A DNA stretch of 64,000 bases from Rubrivivax sp. (GCA_016719535.1 JADJYX010000042.1:1-64000), one strand, 5' to 3'; shown: positions 24,609 through 33,405, numbered from the stretch's first letter. Notes: generated from the letters alone by a model not told the origin. A program made the numbers and translations.

Positions 24609-25277
24609 TCAGCCGTGCAGGCGGATGCTGCGCCAGCCGCGTGCAGCGGCCAGCGCCCGCAGGGTTTCGTCGCCGTTGGTCACCACCGGCTCGTTCACCT
24701 GCTCGAGCAGCGCCAGGTCGTTCATCGAATCGCTGTAGAAGCAGCTGTCGACGGCTGCCAGCGCCAGGCCGCGCGCAGCCAGCCAGTCGTGCAGCCGCGT
24801 CACCTTGCCGGCGCGCATGTTCGGCACACCCGCGGCCCGGCCACTGAAGCGGCCGTCGGCGCCGACTTCGCATTCGGTGGCGATCAGGTGCCGGAAGCCC
24901 AGCGCGGCGGCCGTCAGCTCGGACAGGTAGCGGTTGGTGGCGGTGCTCAGCAGCAGCAGATCGCCACGCGTGCGATGGTGGTTGATCAAGGCCGCGGTGC
25001 CGGCAAAGATGCAAGGCCGCACGCGCTCGCGCCAGAAGCGCTGGCGCAGCGGCTGCCAGTCGGCGGCGCTGCGCCCGGCCAGGGTGCCGATGTAGAAGTC
25101 GCAGAAGGCCTGCACGTCGACGCTGCCGGCGCGGTAGGCCTGCTCCATCTCGCGGTTGCGCGCCGCGAAGCCGGCGCGCTCGAGCAGGCCCTCGTCCATC
25201 AGGAACTCGCACCACAGCTGGTCGCTGTCGCCGTCGATCAGCGTGTGGTCGAGGTCGAAGATGGCCAGCCGGGTCAT
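24609..25277 (-). CDS. HAD-IB family phosphatase
   Basis: 222 residues from ATG at 25277. HAD motif I is DLDHTLIDGDSDQLW (the two Asp two residues apart), motif II lies near LLLLSTATN, the lysine near RAGKVTRL and motif III/IV in DSCFYSDSMNDLALLEQV. This is the SerB-like IB subclass, which includes phosphoserine, histidinol-phosphate and phosphoethanolamine/phosphocholine phosphatases. It lies five bases downstream of the aldehyde dehydrogenase gene, so it is probably co-transcribed with the amine or alcohol oxidation genes. Substrate uncertain. Confidence 0.87.
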   Translation of the reverse strand: MTRLAIFDLDHTLIDGDSDQLWCEFLMDEGLLERAGFAARNREMEQAYRAGSVDVQAFCDFYIGTLAGRSAADWQPLRQRFWRERVRPCIFAGTAALINHHRTRGDLLLLSTATNRYLSELTAAALGFRHLIATECEVGADGRFSGRAAGVPNMRAGKVTRLHDWLAARGLALAAVDSCFYSDSMNDLALLEQVNEPVVTNGDETLRALAAARGWRSIRLHG

Positions 25278-25282
25278 CGGGT

Positions 25283-26665
25283 TCAGCCGGGGCTGCGCAG
25301 GTGCCAGGCCTTGGGCCGCGTGAAGGTCTGGATGCCGTGGCGGCCAAGCGTCAGGCCGACGCCGGAATCGCCCTGGCCCGACCAGGGCAGGCGCGGGCTG
25401 ACGCGGTCGCAGCAGTTCCAGTACACGCTGCCGGCATTGACCAGCGCCAGCAGCTCGCGCGCCTTGGCTTCGTCCTTCGTATAGACGCCGGCGGTCAGGC
25501 CGTAGCGGGTGTCGTTCATCAGGCGCACGGCCTCGGCGTCGGAGCCCACCTTCTGGATGCCGACGATGGGGCCGAAGCTCTCCTCGCGCATCACCTCCAT
25601 GCCGTGGTCGACATTCGTCAGCACCGTGGGCTCGAACCAGTGGCCGGGGCCGGGCAGCACGTGGCCGCCGATGGCGAGCGTCGCGCCCTTGGCCAGCGCG
25701 TCGGCCACCTGCGCCTGCAGCACCTGCAGCTGCGGCGCGCGCGTGATGGCGCCGATGTAGCTGTCGGCTTCCAGCGGGTCGCCCCGCTGCATGCCGCGCA
25801 CGGTGGCCACGAAGTGGTCGACGAAGGCGTCGTGCACCGCCTCGTGCACGTAGATGCGCTCCACCGAGCAGCAGCCCTGGCCGGTGTTGTACATCGCGCC
25901 GTCGGCCAGCGATTCGGCTGCGGCCTTGACGTCGACGTCGGCGCGCACATACATCGGGTCCTTGCCGCCGAGCTCGAGCTGCAGCTTGACCATGCGCTGC
26001 GCCACCGCGGCGGCGATCTTCACGCCGGTGGCGTGGCTGCCGGTGAAGAAGGCGCCGTCGATGCGCTGCGCCAGTGCCGCCGCGCCGACCTCGCCGGTAC
26101 CCACCAGGCATTGCATCACGTCGGCAGGCACGCCGGCGGCGTGCAGCAGCCGCGTGATGTGCAGGCCGGTCAGCGTGGCGTATTCGCTGGGCTTGTAGAG
26201 CACGGCATTGCCGGTCAGCAGCGCCGGCACGATGACGTTGCAGCCGACGAAGTAGGGGTAGTTCCAGGCCGAGATGTTGAGCACCACGCCCAGCGGGATG
26301 TGGCCGATCTGCTCGTGCATGCCGCCGCCGTCGAACACATGCTCGTCGCGGATCGCGCCCTCGGCCTGCTCCATGAAGAAGTCGATGCGCGGCAGCAGGC
26401 CGTTGACCTCGTTGCGCGACAGCGTGATCGGCTTGCCGGTCTCCTCGGTCAGCGTGCGCGCCAGGGTGTCGATCTGCGCCAGCAGCGCGGCACGGAAGCG
26501 CTGCATGACGGCGACCTTCCCGGCCATCGGCACGGCGGCCCAGGCCGGTTGCGCGGCGCGCGCCGCGGCGGCCTTGGCGGCCACCGAGGCGGCGTCGTCG
26601 GCCGGCAGCGTGGTGATCAGCGCGCCGGTGGCGGGGTTGAGGATGTCGAGGCTGGCCATGGTCAT
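25283..26665 (-). CDS. NAD(P)-dependent aldehyde dehydrogenase
   Basis: 460 residues. Aldehyde dehydrogenase fold: ISAWNYPYFVGCNVIVPALL (cofactor/substrate Asn in WNYP), KPSEYATLTGLH, FTGSHATGVKIA, catalytic Glu in LQLELGGKDPMYV and catalytic Cys in NTGQGCCSVERIYVH, then EESFGPIVGIQKV. The family oxidises aldehydes to acids in the cytoplasm. Position between a gamma-glutamyl amidohydrolase-like gene and a HAD phosphatase, with a glutamine-synthetase-like gene in the same cluster, suggests a PuuC-like step on a gamma-glutamyl-aminoaldehyde. That is inference; the sequence alone does not fix the aldehyde. Confidence 0.92.
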   Translation of the reverse strand: MTMASLDILNPATGALITTLPADDAASVAAKAAAARAAQPAWAAVPMAGKVAVMQRFRAALLAQIDTLARTLTEETGKPITLSRNEVNGLLPRIDFFMEQAEGAIRDEHVFDGGGMHEQIGHIPLGVVLNISAWNYPYFVGCNVIVPALLTGNAVLYKPSEYATLTGLHITRLLHAAGVPADVMQCLVGTGEVGAAALAQRIDGAFFTGSHATGVKIAAAVAQRMVKLQLELGGKDPMYVRADVDVKAAAESLADGAMYNTGQGCCSVERIYVHEAVHDAFVDHFVATVRGMQRGDPLEADSYIGAITRAPQLQVLQAQVADALAKGATLAIGGHVLPGPGHWFEPTVLTNVDHGMEVMREESFGPIVGIQKVGSDAEAVRLMNDTRYGLTAGVYTKDEAKARELLALVNAGSVYWNCCDRVSPRLPWSGQGDSGVGLTLGRHGIQTFTRPKAWHLRSPG

Positions 26666-26677
26666 GTCGTCAAGTGC

Positions 26678-27481
26678 TCATCCGCGCAGCGCGCGGGCGG
26701 TTTGCAGGAAGTCGTTGAGCAGCGGCGTGTCGTCGAAGATCGCCGGATCGGCCGCGCTGTGGTGAAACTCGGGGTGCCACTGCACGCCGGCCACGAAGCT
26801 CGGGCCGCGCCAGCGCACCGCCTCGATCATGCCGTCCTCGGGGCAGCGCGCCTCGACGTCGAATTCGGGCGACAGGTCCTTGATGGCCTGGTGGTGGATG
26901 CTGTTGATGGTGGCGCGCGCAAGGCCCGGGTAGAGCTGCGCGAGCCGGCTGCCGGGCACGATCTCCACCATGTGCAGGTTGCGCTCGTAGTGGCCGCGGT
27001 TGACGTGCATCTGCGCGCCCGGCCGCTGCGTGGGGATGTCCTGCAGCAGCGTGCCGCCGAAGGCCACGTTGAGCAGCTGGTGCCCGCGGCAGATGCCGAA
27101 GACCGGCTTGCCGGCATCGACGAAGGCGCGCACGAGCTCGATCTCGTAGCGGTCGCGCACGGCGTCGCCGGCCCAGTCGGGGTGCAGCGGCTGTTCACCG
27201 TAGCTCTGCGGCGCCACGTCGTTGCCGCCCTGCAGCACCAGGCCGTCCAGCGATTCGGCGTACTGCTTGAGGTTGAAGTCCTCGCGCACCGTCAGGCTCT
27301 GCGAGTCGACGGCCGGGATCATCACCGCCAGCGCGCCGCCGCGCAGCAGCCAGTGCGCGACCGACTGCTCCAGGTAGTGCAGCGTCTTGGTCCAGACGCC
27401 GCCGAGGTCCAGCACCGGGCCCGCCGGGTAGTAGATGCGGGCCGAGACGCCGATCAGCAGGTGGGGCTTGCGAAAGGGCAT
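26678..27481 (-). CDS. Class I glutamine amidotransferase-like gamma-glutamyl hydrolase (PuuD-like)
   Basis: 267 residues. Peptidase C26 family: GLVLQGGNDVAPQSYGE, nucleophile Cys in KPVFGICRGHQLLNVAFGGTL, and the catalytic His-Glu pair in VAGVQWHPEFHH. The HQLLNV and INSIHHQAIKDL segments match gamma-glutamyl-gamma-aminobutyrate hydrolases such as PuuD, which release glutamate from gamma-glutamyl amino acids. It is next to aldehyde and iron-alcohol dehydrogenases and near a glutamine-synthetase-like ligase, so it probably performs the deglutamylation step of a gamma-glutamylated amine pathway. Confidence 0.87.
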   Translation of the reverse strand: MPFRKPHLLIGVSARIYYPAGPVLDLGGVWTKTLHYLEQSVAHWLLRGGALAVMIPAVDSQSLTVREDFNLKQYAESLDGLVLQGGNDVAPQSYGEQPLHPDWAGDAVRDRYEIELVRAFVDAGKPVFGICRGHQLLNVAFGGTLLQDIPTQRPGAQMHVNRGHYERNLHMVEIVPGSRLAQLYPGLARATINSIHHQAIKDLSPEFDVEARCPEDGMIEAVRWRGPSFVAGVQWHPEFHHSAADPAIFDDTPLLNDFLQTARALRG

Positions 27482-27511
27482 GGTCTTCTCGCCGTCGTCA
27501 CGTCAAGGTCT

Positions 27512-28645
27512 TCACATCGCCTGGCGGAACAGGCGCTCGTAGTCGGCCGCGGTGGCCGGCCGCGGGTTGGTGCTGCTGGTGAAGTCGCGGTCGGCCAGCG
27601 GCACCAGCTTCGGGATCATCGCTTCGGTGACGCCATGCGCGGCCAGGCCGCCGCTGATGCCGACCTCGCGCTTGAGGTGCTCGAGCCAGGTGACGAAGGC
27701 ATAGCCGCCGCCCGCTACGCCGGCCACATGCGCCATCTCGTCGAACTTGTGCGGCACGGCTTCCAGGTTCCAGGCCATCACGGTGTCGATCATCAGCGCA
27801 TTGGCCAGGCCGTGGTGAAGGTCGGCCACCGCGCCCAGCGCATGCGCGCAGGCGTGCACCGAGCCCAGGTCCTTCTGGAAGGCGATGGCACCCATCAGGC
27901 TGCTCATCATCATGTCGCTGCGCGCCTGCAGGTTGCCGGGCTCGCGCACCGCGGTGACCAGCGCGCGCGCGCCGATGCGCAGGCCTTCGAGCGCGATGCC
28001 GTCGCACAGCGGGTGGTAGGCCGGCGACAGCCAGCTCTCGATGTTGTGCGTCAGCGCGTCCATGCCGGTGGCGGCGGTGATCGCCGGCGGCAGCGCCAGT
28101 GTCAGCTCGGGGTCGGCAAAGACCATCTTCGCCAGGATCTTCGGGCTGAAGACGGTGCGCTTGACGTGGCTGTCGTTCTCGCTGACCACGGCGCTGCGGC
28201 CCACCTCGGAGCCGGTTCCGCTGGTGGTGGGCAGGGCGACGAAGTACGGCAGGGTGTCGCCGATGGGCCGCACCTGCGGGTGGTCCCACACGTATTCGAG
28301 GATGTCGCCCGGGTGCGTGGCCGCCAGCCCCACGACCTTGGCGACGTCGAGCGCGGCGCCGCCGCCGAAGCCGATCACGCAGTCGGCCGCATGCGCGCGG
28401 TAGGCGTCGGCGCCGGCCATCACCTGCGCGCAGGTGGGGTTGCCGAAGACGCCGTCGAAGACCGCCACGGCCAGCCCGCCCAGGTGGCTGCGGAACTCGG
28501 CCAGCACCGGCAGCCGGGCCAGCGCGCGGTCGGTGACGATCAGCGGGCGCTTGCACCCCTGCGCCAGCAGGTGCTCGGCGACGAGCGTGCGGGCGCCGGC
28601 GCCGAAGGCGATGGCGGTGGGGAAGGCAAAGCGGGTGATGGTCAT
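27512..28645 (-). CDS. Iron-containing alcohol dehydrogenase
   Basis: 377 residues from ATG at 28645 (a TTG nine bases upstream is a less likely start). Type III alcohol dehydrogenase: nucleotide site GFGGGAALDVAKVVGL, LPTTSGTGSEV, and the metal-binding Asp/His set in TGMDALTHNIESWLS and VHACAHALGAVADLHHGLANA. These are cytoplasmic NAD-dependent enzymes with Fe2+ or Zn2+. In the cluster with aldehyde dehydrogenase and gamma-glutamyl enzymes it could oxidise an amino-alcohol derivative. It ends 30 bases before the PuuD-like start. The VapC stop lies 13 bases upstream. Confidence 0.9.
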   Translation of the reverse strand: MTITRFAFPTAIAFGAGARTLVAEHLLAQGCKRPLIVTDRALARLPVLAEFRSHLGGLAVAVFDGVFGNPTCAQVMAGADAYRAHAADCVIGFGGGAALDVAKVVGLAATHPGDILEYVWDHPQVRPIGDTLPYFVALPTTSGTGSEVGRSAVVSENDSHVKRTVFSPKILAKMVFADPELTLALPPAITAATGMDALTHNIESWLSPAYHPLCDGIALEGLRIGARALVTAVREPGNLQARSDMMMSSLMGAIAFQKDLGSVHACAHALGAVADLHHGLANALMIDTVMAWNLEAVPHKFDEMAHVAGVAGGGYAFVTWLEHLKREVGISGGLAAHGVTEAMIPKLVPLADRDFTSSTNPRPATAADYERLFRQAM

Positions 28646-28658
28646 GGCGTTCAACGGG

Positions 28659-29066
28659 TCAGTGGGTGCTGTCGAGCAGGGTCACGCCTTCAAGCCGGGC
28701 GGCGCGGCGGTCGAAGGTCACCGTGTGGGTGCAGCCCTGGGCGCGGTCCAGTGCGGCGATCAGGGCATCTGCAAAGTCGACGGCCGCGTGCCGGTAGGCA
28801 TCGAGCGCCGCCCAGACCGCAGGACGGGACTGGACGGCAAAGCGCTCGTCGGCCAGCAAGTGGGTCACGATGTCGATCACGGTGTCCTTGGCGGCGTCGA
28901 AGCGTGTGCGCAGCACCCAGGCCAGTTCGGCCAGCGCCACCAGCGAGACATGGCCCTGGGCCTGTGGGCTGAGTGAGCGCTCGATCAAGCGCACCGCGAT
29001 CGCCGACTGCTTCGGGTCGTCCTGCGCGAAGTAGCGCACCAGGACATTGGTGTCGATGCCGATCAC
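28659..29066 (-). CDS. vapC: PIN-domain toxin VapC
   Basis: 135 residues from GTG at 29066. PIN-domain ribonuclease with acidic residues in GIDTNVLVRYF, ALAELAWVL, and AVDFADALIAA plus TFDRRAARLEGVTLL near the end, the four-acid metal site of VapC-type tRNA/rRNA nucleases. The start overlaps the antitoxin stop as GTGA, the standard translationally coupled antitoxin-toxin order. It sits between the Fe-alcohol dehydrogenase and the glutamine-synthetase-like gene, so it interrupts a metabolic cluster. Confidence 0.9.
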   Translation of the reverse strand: MIGIDTNVLVRYFAQDDPKQSAIAVRLIERSLSPQAQGHVSLVALAELAWVLRTRFDAAKDTVIDIVTHLLADERFAVQSRPAVWAALDAYRHAAVDFADALIAALDRAQGCTHTVTFDRRAARLEGVTLLDSTH

Positions 29067-29350
29067 CTGGGCTTCGCCGTCTGGGTTCGCGACCTGCGAA
29101 GCGGCCGGTCTTCGGGGTGGCTGCCCATCTCGGCGATGGCGACATTCATCTCGTCGATCGACAAGGGCTTGCGGCGGTTTCCCTTCAGCACACCGCGCAG
29201 CGAGGTGATGTCCCCCTTGACCACCACCAGCCGGAAGCCCTGCCACGCCGGCACGAACTGGATCTTGTCACCTGGACCCACGCCCAGGGCCTCGCGCACG
29301 GCCTTGGGCACCGTGATCTGGCTCTTGCTGGTCAATGTGGCTTCTTCCAC
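29063..29350 (-). CDS. vapB: AbrB/SpoVT-type antitoxin (VapB)
   Basis: 95 residues. The swapped-hairpin AbrB domain occupies about residues 5-45 (LTSKSQITVPKAVREALGVGPGDKIQFV), which should bind DNA and autoregulate the pair. The C-terminal half, with SIDEMNVAIAEMGSHPEDRPL, is the likely toxin-neutralising tail. It is somewhat longer than a typical ~80-residue VapB. A well-formed inverted repeat lies 13 bases before the start. It overlaps vapC by four bases. Confidence 0.88.
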   Translation of the reverse strand: MEEATLTSKSQITVPKAVREALGVGPGDKIQFVPAWQGFRLVVVKGDITSLRGVLKGNRRKPLSIDEMNVAIAEMGSHPEDRPLRRSRTQTAKPR

Positions 29351-29362
29351 GATCCTCTCCGA

Positions 29363-29389
29363 GTAAGGCGAAAGCGGAGTTTGCCTTAC
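29363..29389 (-). promoter_or_regulatory. Probable VapBC operator (inverted repeat)
   Basis: Perfect 7-bp arms GTAAGGC and GCCTTAC with a 13-base spacer (centre-to-centre two helical turns), 13 bases upstream of the antitoxin start. Position and spacing fit an autoregulatory site for an AbrB-fold antitoxin dimer pair. Inferred, not shown. Confidence 0.6.
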
Positions 29390-29402
29390 GAATGCGTGGC
29401 CA

Positions 29403-30764
29403 TCAAATGATCTCGAAATAGCGCTTCATCTCCCAGTCGGTCACCGCGTCCTGCCACTGGCGGTGCTCCCATTCGCGGGTGGCGGCGAAGTGGTCGACGA
29501 AGGTGTCGCCCAGCCAGTCGCGCGCGATGCTGCTGGCCTTGAAGTTCTGCACGCTGCGGATCAGCGAGCGTGGCGCGCGCGGAATGTGCTCGGCGCCCTG
29601 GTTGGTGCCGGTGATGGGCGGCGCGGTCAGCTTCAGACCCTGCTCGACGCCATGCAGGCCGGCGGCGATGACGGCGGCCATCGCCAGGTAGGGGTTGACG
29701 TCGGCCCCGGGGCAGCGGGTTTCCAGCCGCGTGCTCTTGGGCGCGCCGGCGATGACGCGGAAGCTGGCCGTGCGGTTGTCGATGCCCCAGGTCGGCTTGA
29801 CCGGCGCCCAGAAGCCGTCCACCAGGCGCTTGTAGCTGTTGATCGTCGGCCAGAACATCGGCGCAAATTCCATCAGGCAGGCGACCTGGCCGGCGAGGTA
29901 GCTCTCGAAGAGCTTGCTCATCGAGCGGCTGGCCTTGGCGTCGAAGAAGAGGTTCTTGCGGCCGTCCGACAGGCTCTGGTGGATGTGGCCGCTGCAGCCC
30001 GGCAGCGCAGCGTTCCACTTGGCCATGAAGCTGGGCATGACGCCGTAGCGCTTGCCGATCTCCTTCGCGCCGGTCTTGAAGAGGATGGCGCGGTCGGCGG
30101 CCTCCAGCGCTTCGCTGAAGGTGATGGCGACTTCGTAGACGCCGGGGCCGGTTTCGGTGTGCAGGCCTTCGATGGGCACGCCAAAGGCCGCCATGTCGTC
30201 CATCAGCGCATTGAAGAAGCCGCGCTGGTCGGCCATGCGCAGCAGCGAATAGCCGAACATGCCCGGCGTGATGGGCTCCGGACCCACGCCGCGCTTGGCG
30301 GCCCAGCTCTGCGGCGTCTCTGCAAAGTTGAACCACTCGAATTCCATGCCGGCCATGGGTGCGAAGCCCAGCTTCCCGGCGCGCTTCAGCACGCGCTTGA
30401 GGGTCTGGCGCGGGCACACGGCAAACGGCGAGCCGTCGGCATCGACGAATTCGCCGAGGAAGAAGGGCACGCCGCCGTCCCAGGGCACGTGGCGCGCGGT
30501 GTCGAGGTCGATGCGCGCCAGCGCGTCCGGGAAGCCGTGGTGCCAGCCGGTGACCTGGGTGTTGTCGTAGCAGGCATCGTGGCTGTCCCAGCCGAAGACG
30601 ACGTCGCAGAAGCCGAAGCCGCTGTCCGCCGCCGCGAAGAATTTGTCGCGGTGCAGGTATTTGCCGCGCAGGATGCCGTCGATGTCGCTCACCGCGACCT
30701 TGACCTTGCCGTGGCCCTGCTTGCGGACGGCGGCAAGCGCGGGGTGCTCCTTCTGCGTGGCCAT
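29403..30764 (-). CDS. Glutamine synthetase-like gamma-glutamyl amine ligase
   Basis: 453 residues. Glutamine synthetase fold with VKVAVSDIDGILRGKYLHRDKF at the N-terminus, the catalytic-site MEFEWFNF and LHTETGPGVYEVAITFSEAL (metal-binding glutamates), GCSGHIHQSLSD and an FRVIAGAPKSTRLETRCPGADV arginine-rich region. The shortened ends and VSDIDG start fit the PuuA/GlnA-type III branch, which ligates glutamate to amines such as putrescine or ethanolamine rather than ammonia. GAGGAG precedes the ATG. With the PuuD-like hydrolase and aldehyde dehydrogenase it would complete a gamma-glutamylation route. The actual amine is unknown. Confidence 0.88.
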   Translation of the reverse strand: MATQKEHPALAAVRKQGHGKVKVAVSDIDGILRGKYLHRDKFFAAADSGFGFCDVVFGWDSHDACYDNTQVTGWHHGFPDALARIDLDTARHVPWDGGVPFFLGEFVDADGSPFAVCPRQTLKRVLKRAGKLGFAPMAGMEFEWFNFAETPQSWAAKRGVGPEPITPGMFGYSLLRMADQRGFFNALMDDMAAFGVPIEGLHTETGPGVYEVAITFSEALEAADRAILFKTGAKEIGKRYGVMPSFMAKWNAALPGCSGHIHQSLSDGRKNLFFDAKASRSMSKLFESYLAGQVACLMEFAPMFWPTINSYKRLVDGFWAPVKPTWGIDNRTASFRVIAGAPKSTRLETRCPGADVNPYLAMAAVIAAGLHGVEQGLKLTAPPITGTNQGAEHIPRAPRSLIRSVQNFKASSIARDWLGDTFVDHFAATREWEHRQWQDAVTDWEMKRYFEII

Positions 30765-30799
30765 GGTCGGGTGCTCCTCGGGTTGGAAGGTGGTGGTGG

Positions 30800-31957
30800 T
30801 CAGGGGCAGCCGGTCTGCACGGCATCGAAGCCCGCTCGCGCGATGTTCTCACCGATGCGCTCGATGCCCGGCGCCTGGTCGACGATCCAGCCGCGCGCCG
30901 CCTGCAGGTCGGCCATGGCGTCGCGCAGCGTGCGCACGGCGCGCGCCTGGTCGCCGCGGCCGGCCTTGCACTCCAGTGCCACGCGCTCGTGGCCGCGGTC
31001 GAGCACGAGGTCGACCTCGGCGCCGGCGGCCGTGCGCCAGAAGCCGGCCTGCGTGGTCGGGTGGGCCAGGCGTTCGCGGCGCAGCACGTCCTCGATGACA
31101 AAACCCTCCCAGCTGGCGCCACGGACGGGGTGGTCATGCAGCGCCTCGGTGCTGCCGATGCCCAGCAGGTGGTGCAGCAGGCCGCTGTCGCGGAGATAGA
31201 CCTTGGGCGACTTGGTCAGCCGCTTGCCCACGTTGCGGAAATACGGCGGCAGGCGACGCACGAGGTGGATGCCCTCCAGCACATCGAGGTGCCGCAGCAA
31301 CGCATGGTGCGAGACGCCGAGCGACGACCCCAGCGCCGACGCATTGAGCAGCCCCCCTTGCTGGTGCGCCAGCATCGTGAGCAGCCGCCGCATGAAGATC
31401 GGGTCGGCCCGCACGCCGTATTGCGGCAGATCCCGCTCGAGCACCAGCCGCAGGTAGGACGCCCACCAGCGCTGCGCATCGCCCTGCAGGGCATCGGGGA
31501 AGCCGCCCTTGAGCCACAGGTCCTGCCAGGCCCTGGGCGCCGGGCCAGTGGCCGCCTCGGCGGCGGTCAGCGGGTCGAGCTCGAGCACGGCGGCGCGGCC
31601 GGCCAGCGATTCGGACACGCCGCGCACCAGCGCGGGCTGCGCCGAGCCGAGGACGACGAAGCGGCCCATGCGGCCGCGCGTGGCGTCCACCGCACCGCGC
31701 AGCGCCGAGAAGACGGCCGGCACCGCCTGCGCTTCGTCGAGCACGAGCCCGCCGTCGGGCGCGGCGTCGAGCTCGAAGCGCGGGTCGGCGCGGAAGCGCT
31801 CGGCGGTGCGCGGATCCTCGAGATCCACGTGGCGGTGCGCGGGGAATGCCGTGCGCGCCGCCGTGGTCTTGCCGACCTGGCGCGCGCCGAGCACGACGAC
31901 GACCGGAAACGCGGCCGCCGCACTGCGCAGCGGCTCGATCAGGGTGCGGTCGAACAT
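30800..31957 (-). CDS. AAA-type ATPase with C-terminal DUF4143 domain
   Basis: 385 residues from ATG at 31957; an in-frame ATG 36 bases upstream lies inside a palindrome and is less likely. N-terminal P-loop domain: Walker A VVLGARQVGKTTAA, Walker B in GGLVLDEAQAV, sensor-like VVLGSAQPALV. The C-terminal part, with HLDVLEGIHLVRRLPPYFRNVGKRL, KSPKVYLRDSGLLHHLLGI and the nuclease-like EVDLVLDRGHERVALECKAG, is the DUF4143 module. Such standalone ATPases are widespread and patchily distributed; their function is unknown. It has no obvious link to its neighbours, phnW upstream and the glutamine-synthetase-like gene downstream. Confidence 0.85.
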   Translation of the reverse strand: MFDRTLIEPLRSAAAAFPVVVVLGARQVGKTTAARTAFPAHRHVDLEDPRTAERFRADPRFELDAAPDGGLVLDEAQAVPAVFSALRGAVDATRGRMGRFVVLGSAQPALVRGVSESLAGRAAVLELDPLTAAEAATGPAPRAWQDLWLKGGFPDALQGDAQRWWASYLRLVLERDLPQYGVRADPIFMRRLLTMLAHQQGGLLNASALGSSLGVSHHALLRHLDVLEGIHLVRRLPPYFRNVGKRLTKSPKVYLRDSGLLHHLLGIGSTEALHDHPVRGASWEGFVIEDVLRRERLAHPTTQAGFWRTAAGAEVDLVLDRGHERVALECKAGRGDQARAVRTLRDAMADLQAARGWIVDQAPGIERIGENIARAGFDAVQTGCP

Positions 31958-31958
31958 G

Positions 31959-31995
31959 CCTTGCAGTTTGGACGTGTGAAGTCCAAAATGCAAGG
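31959..31995 (-). promoter_or_regulatory. Long palindrome directly upstream of the DUF4143 ATPase start
   Basis: Arms of 15 bases (31959-31973 and 31981-31995), 14 of 15 complementary, containing TTTGGAC / GTCCAAA, around a 7-base loop. It begins one base before the chosen ATG, so it could be an operator or an mRNA hairpin masking the ribosome site. Only five bases separate it from the phnW stop. Confidence 0.65.
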
Positions 31996-31999
31996 CAAA

Positions 32000-33124
32000 T
32001 CAGGCACCGACGTGCGGTTCCCCACCCGGGATGCCCATCTCGCGCAGCGTATCGGCCACCGCCTCCACCGCCTGCCGCATCTCGTGGCGGCCTAGTGAGC
32101 CGATGCAGCCGACGCGGAAGGTCTCCACCTGCGTCAGCTTGCCCGGGTAGAGCATGAAGCCGCGCGCCTTGGCGCCTTCGTAGAAGGTCTTGAAGTCGTA
32201 GGCGGGGTGCGCCGGCGCGTGGAAGGTGACGATGACGGGCGCCTGCACCTCGGGCCGCAGGAAGGGCTTGAAGCCGATGGCGGCCATGCCGTCGATCAGC
32301 ACCCGGCAGTTGTCGGCATACCGCGCCAGCCGTGCCGGCTGGCCGCCTTCCTCGACAAACTGCGTGATGGCCTCCGACAAGGCCGCCACCACGTGCGTGG
32401 GCGGCGTGAAGCGCCACTGCCCGGTCTTGCCCATGTAGACATGCTGATCGTGCAGGTCCATCGCCAGGCTCTGGCTGTTGCCGGCGCAGCCGTCGAGGAT
32501 GGCCCGGCGGATGAAGACGAAGCCCATGCCGGGCACGCCCTCCAGGCATTTGCCGCTGGCGGCGATCAGCGCGTCGAAGCGCGTGCTGCGCGCATCGATG
32601 GGCAGCGCGCCGAAGCTGCTCATGGCGTCGACGATCAGGCCCTTGCCGTGCTTCTCGCAGACGGTGGCCACCTCGGCCAGCGGGTTCTCGACGCCGGTGC
32701 CGGTCTCGCAGTGGATCAGGATCACGTGCGTGATGCTGCCCACCGCCTTGAGCCGGGCGTCGAGTGCGGCGGCCGACACCGGCTCTTCCTCGCCGAAGGC
32801 CATCACGCTGGCGCGGCGGCCCATCATCTCGGTCAGCCTGGCGGCGCGCTTGCAGTAGGCGCCGTTGTCCAGCACCAGCACATGACCGTCGCGCGGCACC
32901 ACGGTGGCCACCGCGGCCTCCACGCTGAAGGTGCCGCTGCCCTGCAGCGGCACGACCACGTGCGTCTCGTGGCCGTGCACGATGTCCAGCAGCCGGTGCC
33001 GCACGCTGGCGGTGAGGGCGTTGAAATCGGCGTCCCAGCTGCCCCAGTCCTTGAGCATCGCCAGCTTGGTGCGCAACGTGGTCGTGAGCGGGCCGGGGGT
33101 GAGGAGGATGCGGTCGCGGTCCAT
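32000..33124 (-). CDS. phnW: 2-aminoethylphosphonate:pyruvate transaminase
   Basis: 374 residues. Class V, PLP-dependent: converts 2-aminoethylphosphonate and pyruvate to phosphonoacetaldehyde and alanine. PhnW hallmarks: [55 protein letters not shown] Lys in [18 protein letters not shown], and [20 protein letters not shown]. Length matches the family (~365-375). It is the last gene of the minus-strand transport unit, 464 bases downstream of the permease, and the space between is filled with long hairpins. The aldehyde product is the substrate of the PhnY encoded at 39649. No phosphonatase (PhnX) is present. Confidence 0.95.
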   Translation of the reverse strand: MDRDRILLTPGPLTTTLRTKLAMLKDWGSWDADFNALTASVRHRLLDIVHGHETHVVVPLQGSGTFSVEAAVATVVPRDGHVLVLDNGAYCKRAARLTEMMGRRASVMAFGEEEPVSAAALDARLKAVGSITHVILIHCETGTGVENPLAEVATVCEKHGKGLIVDAMSSFGALPIDARSTRFDALIAASGKCLEGVPGMGFVFIRRAILDGCAGNSQSLAMDLHDQHVYMGKTGQWRFTPPTHVVAALSEAITQFVEEGGQPARLARYADNCRVLIDGMAAIGFKPFLRPEVQAPVIVTFHAPAHPAYDFKTFYEGAKARGFMLYPGKLTQVETFRVGCIGSLGRHEMRQAVEAVADTLREMGIPGGEPHVGA

Positions 33125-33171
33125 GGTGGTTCAGCGTCTCCGTGATGTCTTGCATGCCGGCAGTCGCGCGG

Positions 33172-33405
33172 CAAAGGGCTGCCCGGCCTGCCGCCGGCGC
33201 TTCGATGGGACGGCCGGCTGCGCCGGCTCCCCTGCGGTGCTCGGTCCCGTGGACCCGTCCCGAAACTCACTTCGCTCGCTGCGCTCGCTCCGTTCAGACA
33301 GTCGGGACGAAGTCAGATCACGTGGCGCGCTGCGCGCGCGGTCCACGGGCCCTGTGCTCCTCGGCATCCCATAGGCGCGCCGGCGGCAGACCGGGCAGCC
33401 CTCTG
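33172..33405. repeat. Large imperfect inverted repeat between permease and phnW
   Basis: Arms 33172-33200 and 33377-33405 match at 27 of 29 positions. The ~176-base interior holds smaller pairings such as CCCGTGGAC / GTCCACGGG and GCGCGC runs. It lies within the phosphonate transport/transaminase unit and contains no supported gene. Confidence 0.8.

Noticed and set aside
25301..28972. 1223-codon plus-strand frame across the dehydrogenase cluster
   Set aside because: Antisense shadow of three recognised minus-strand enzymes.
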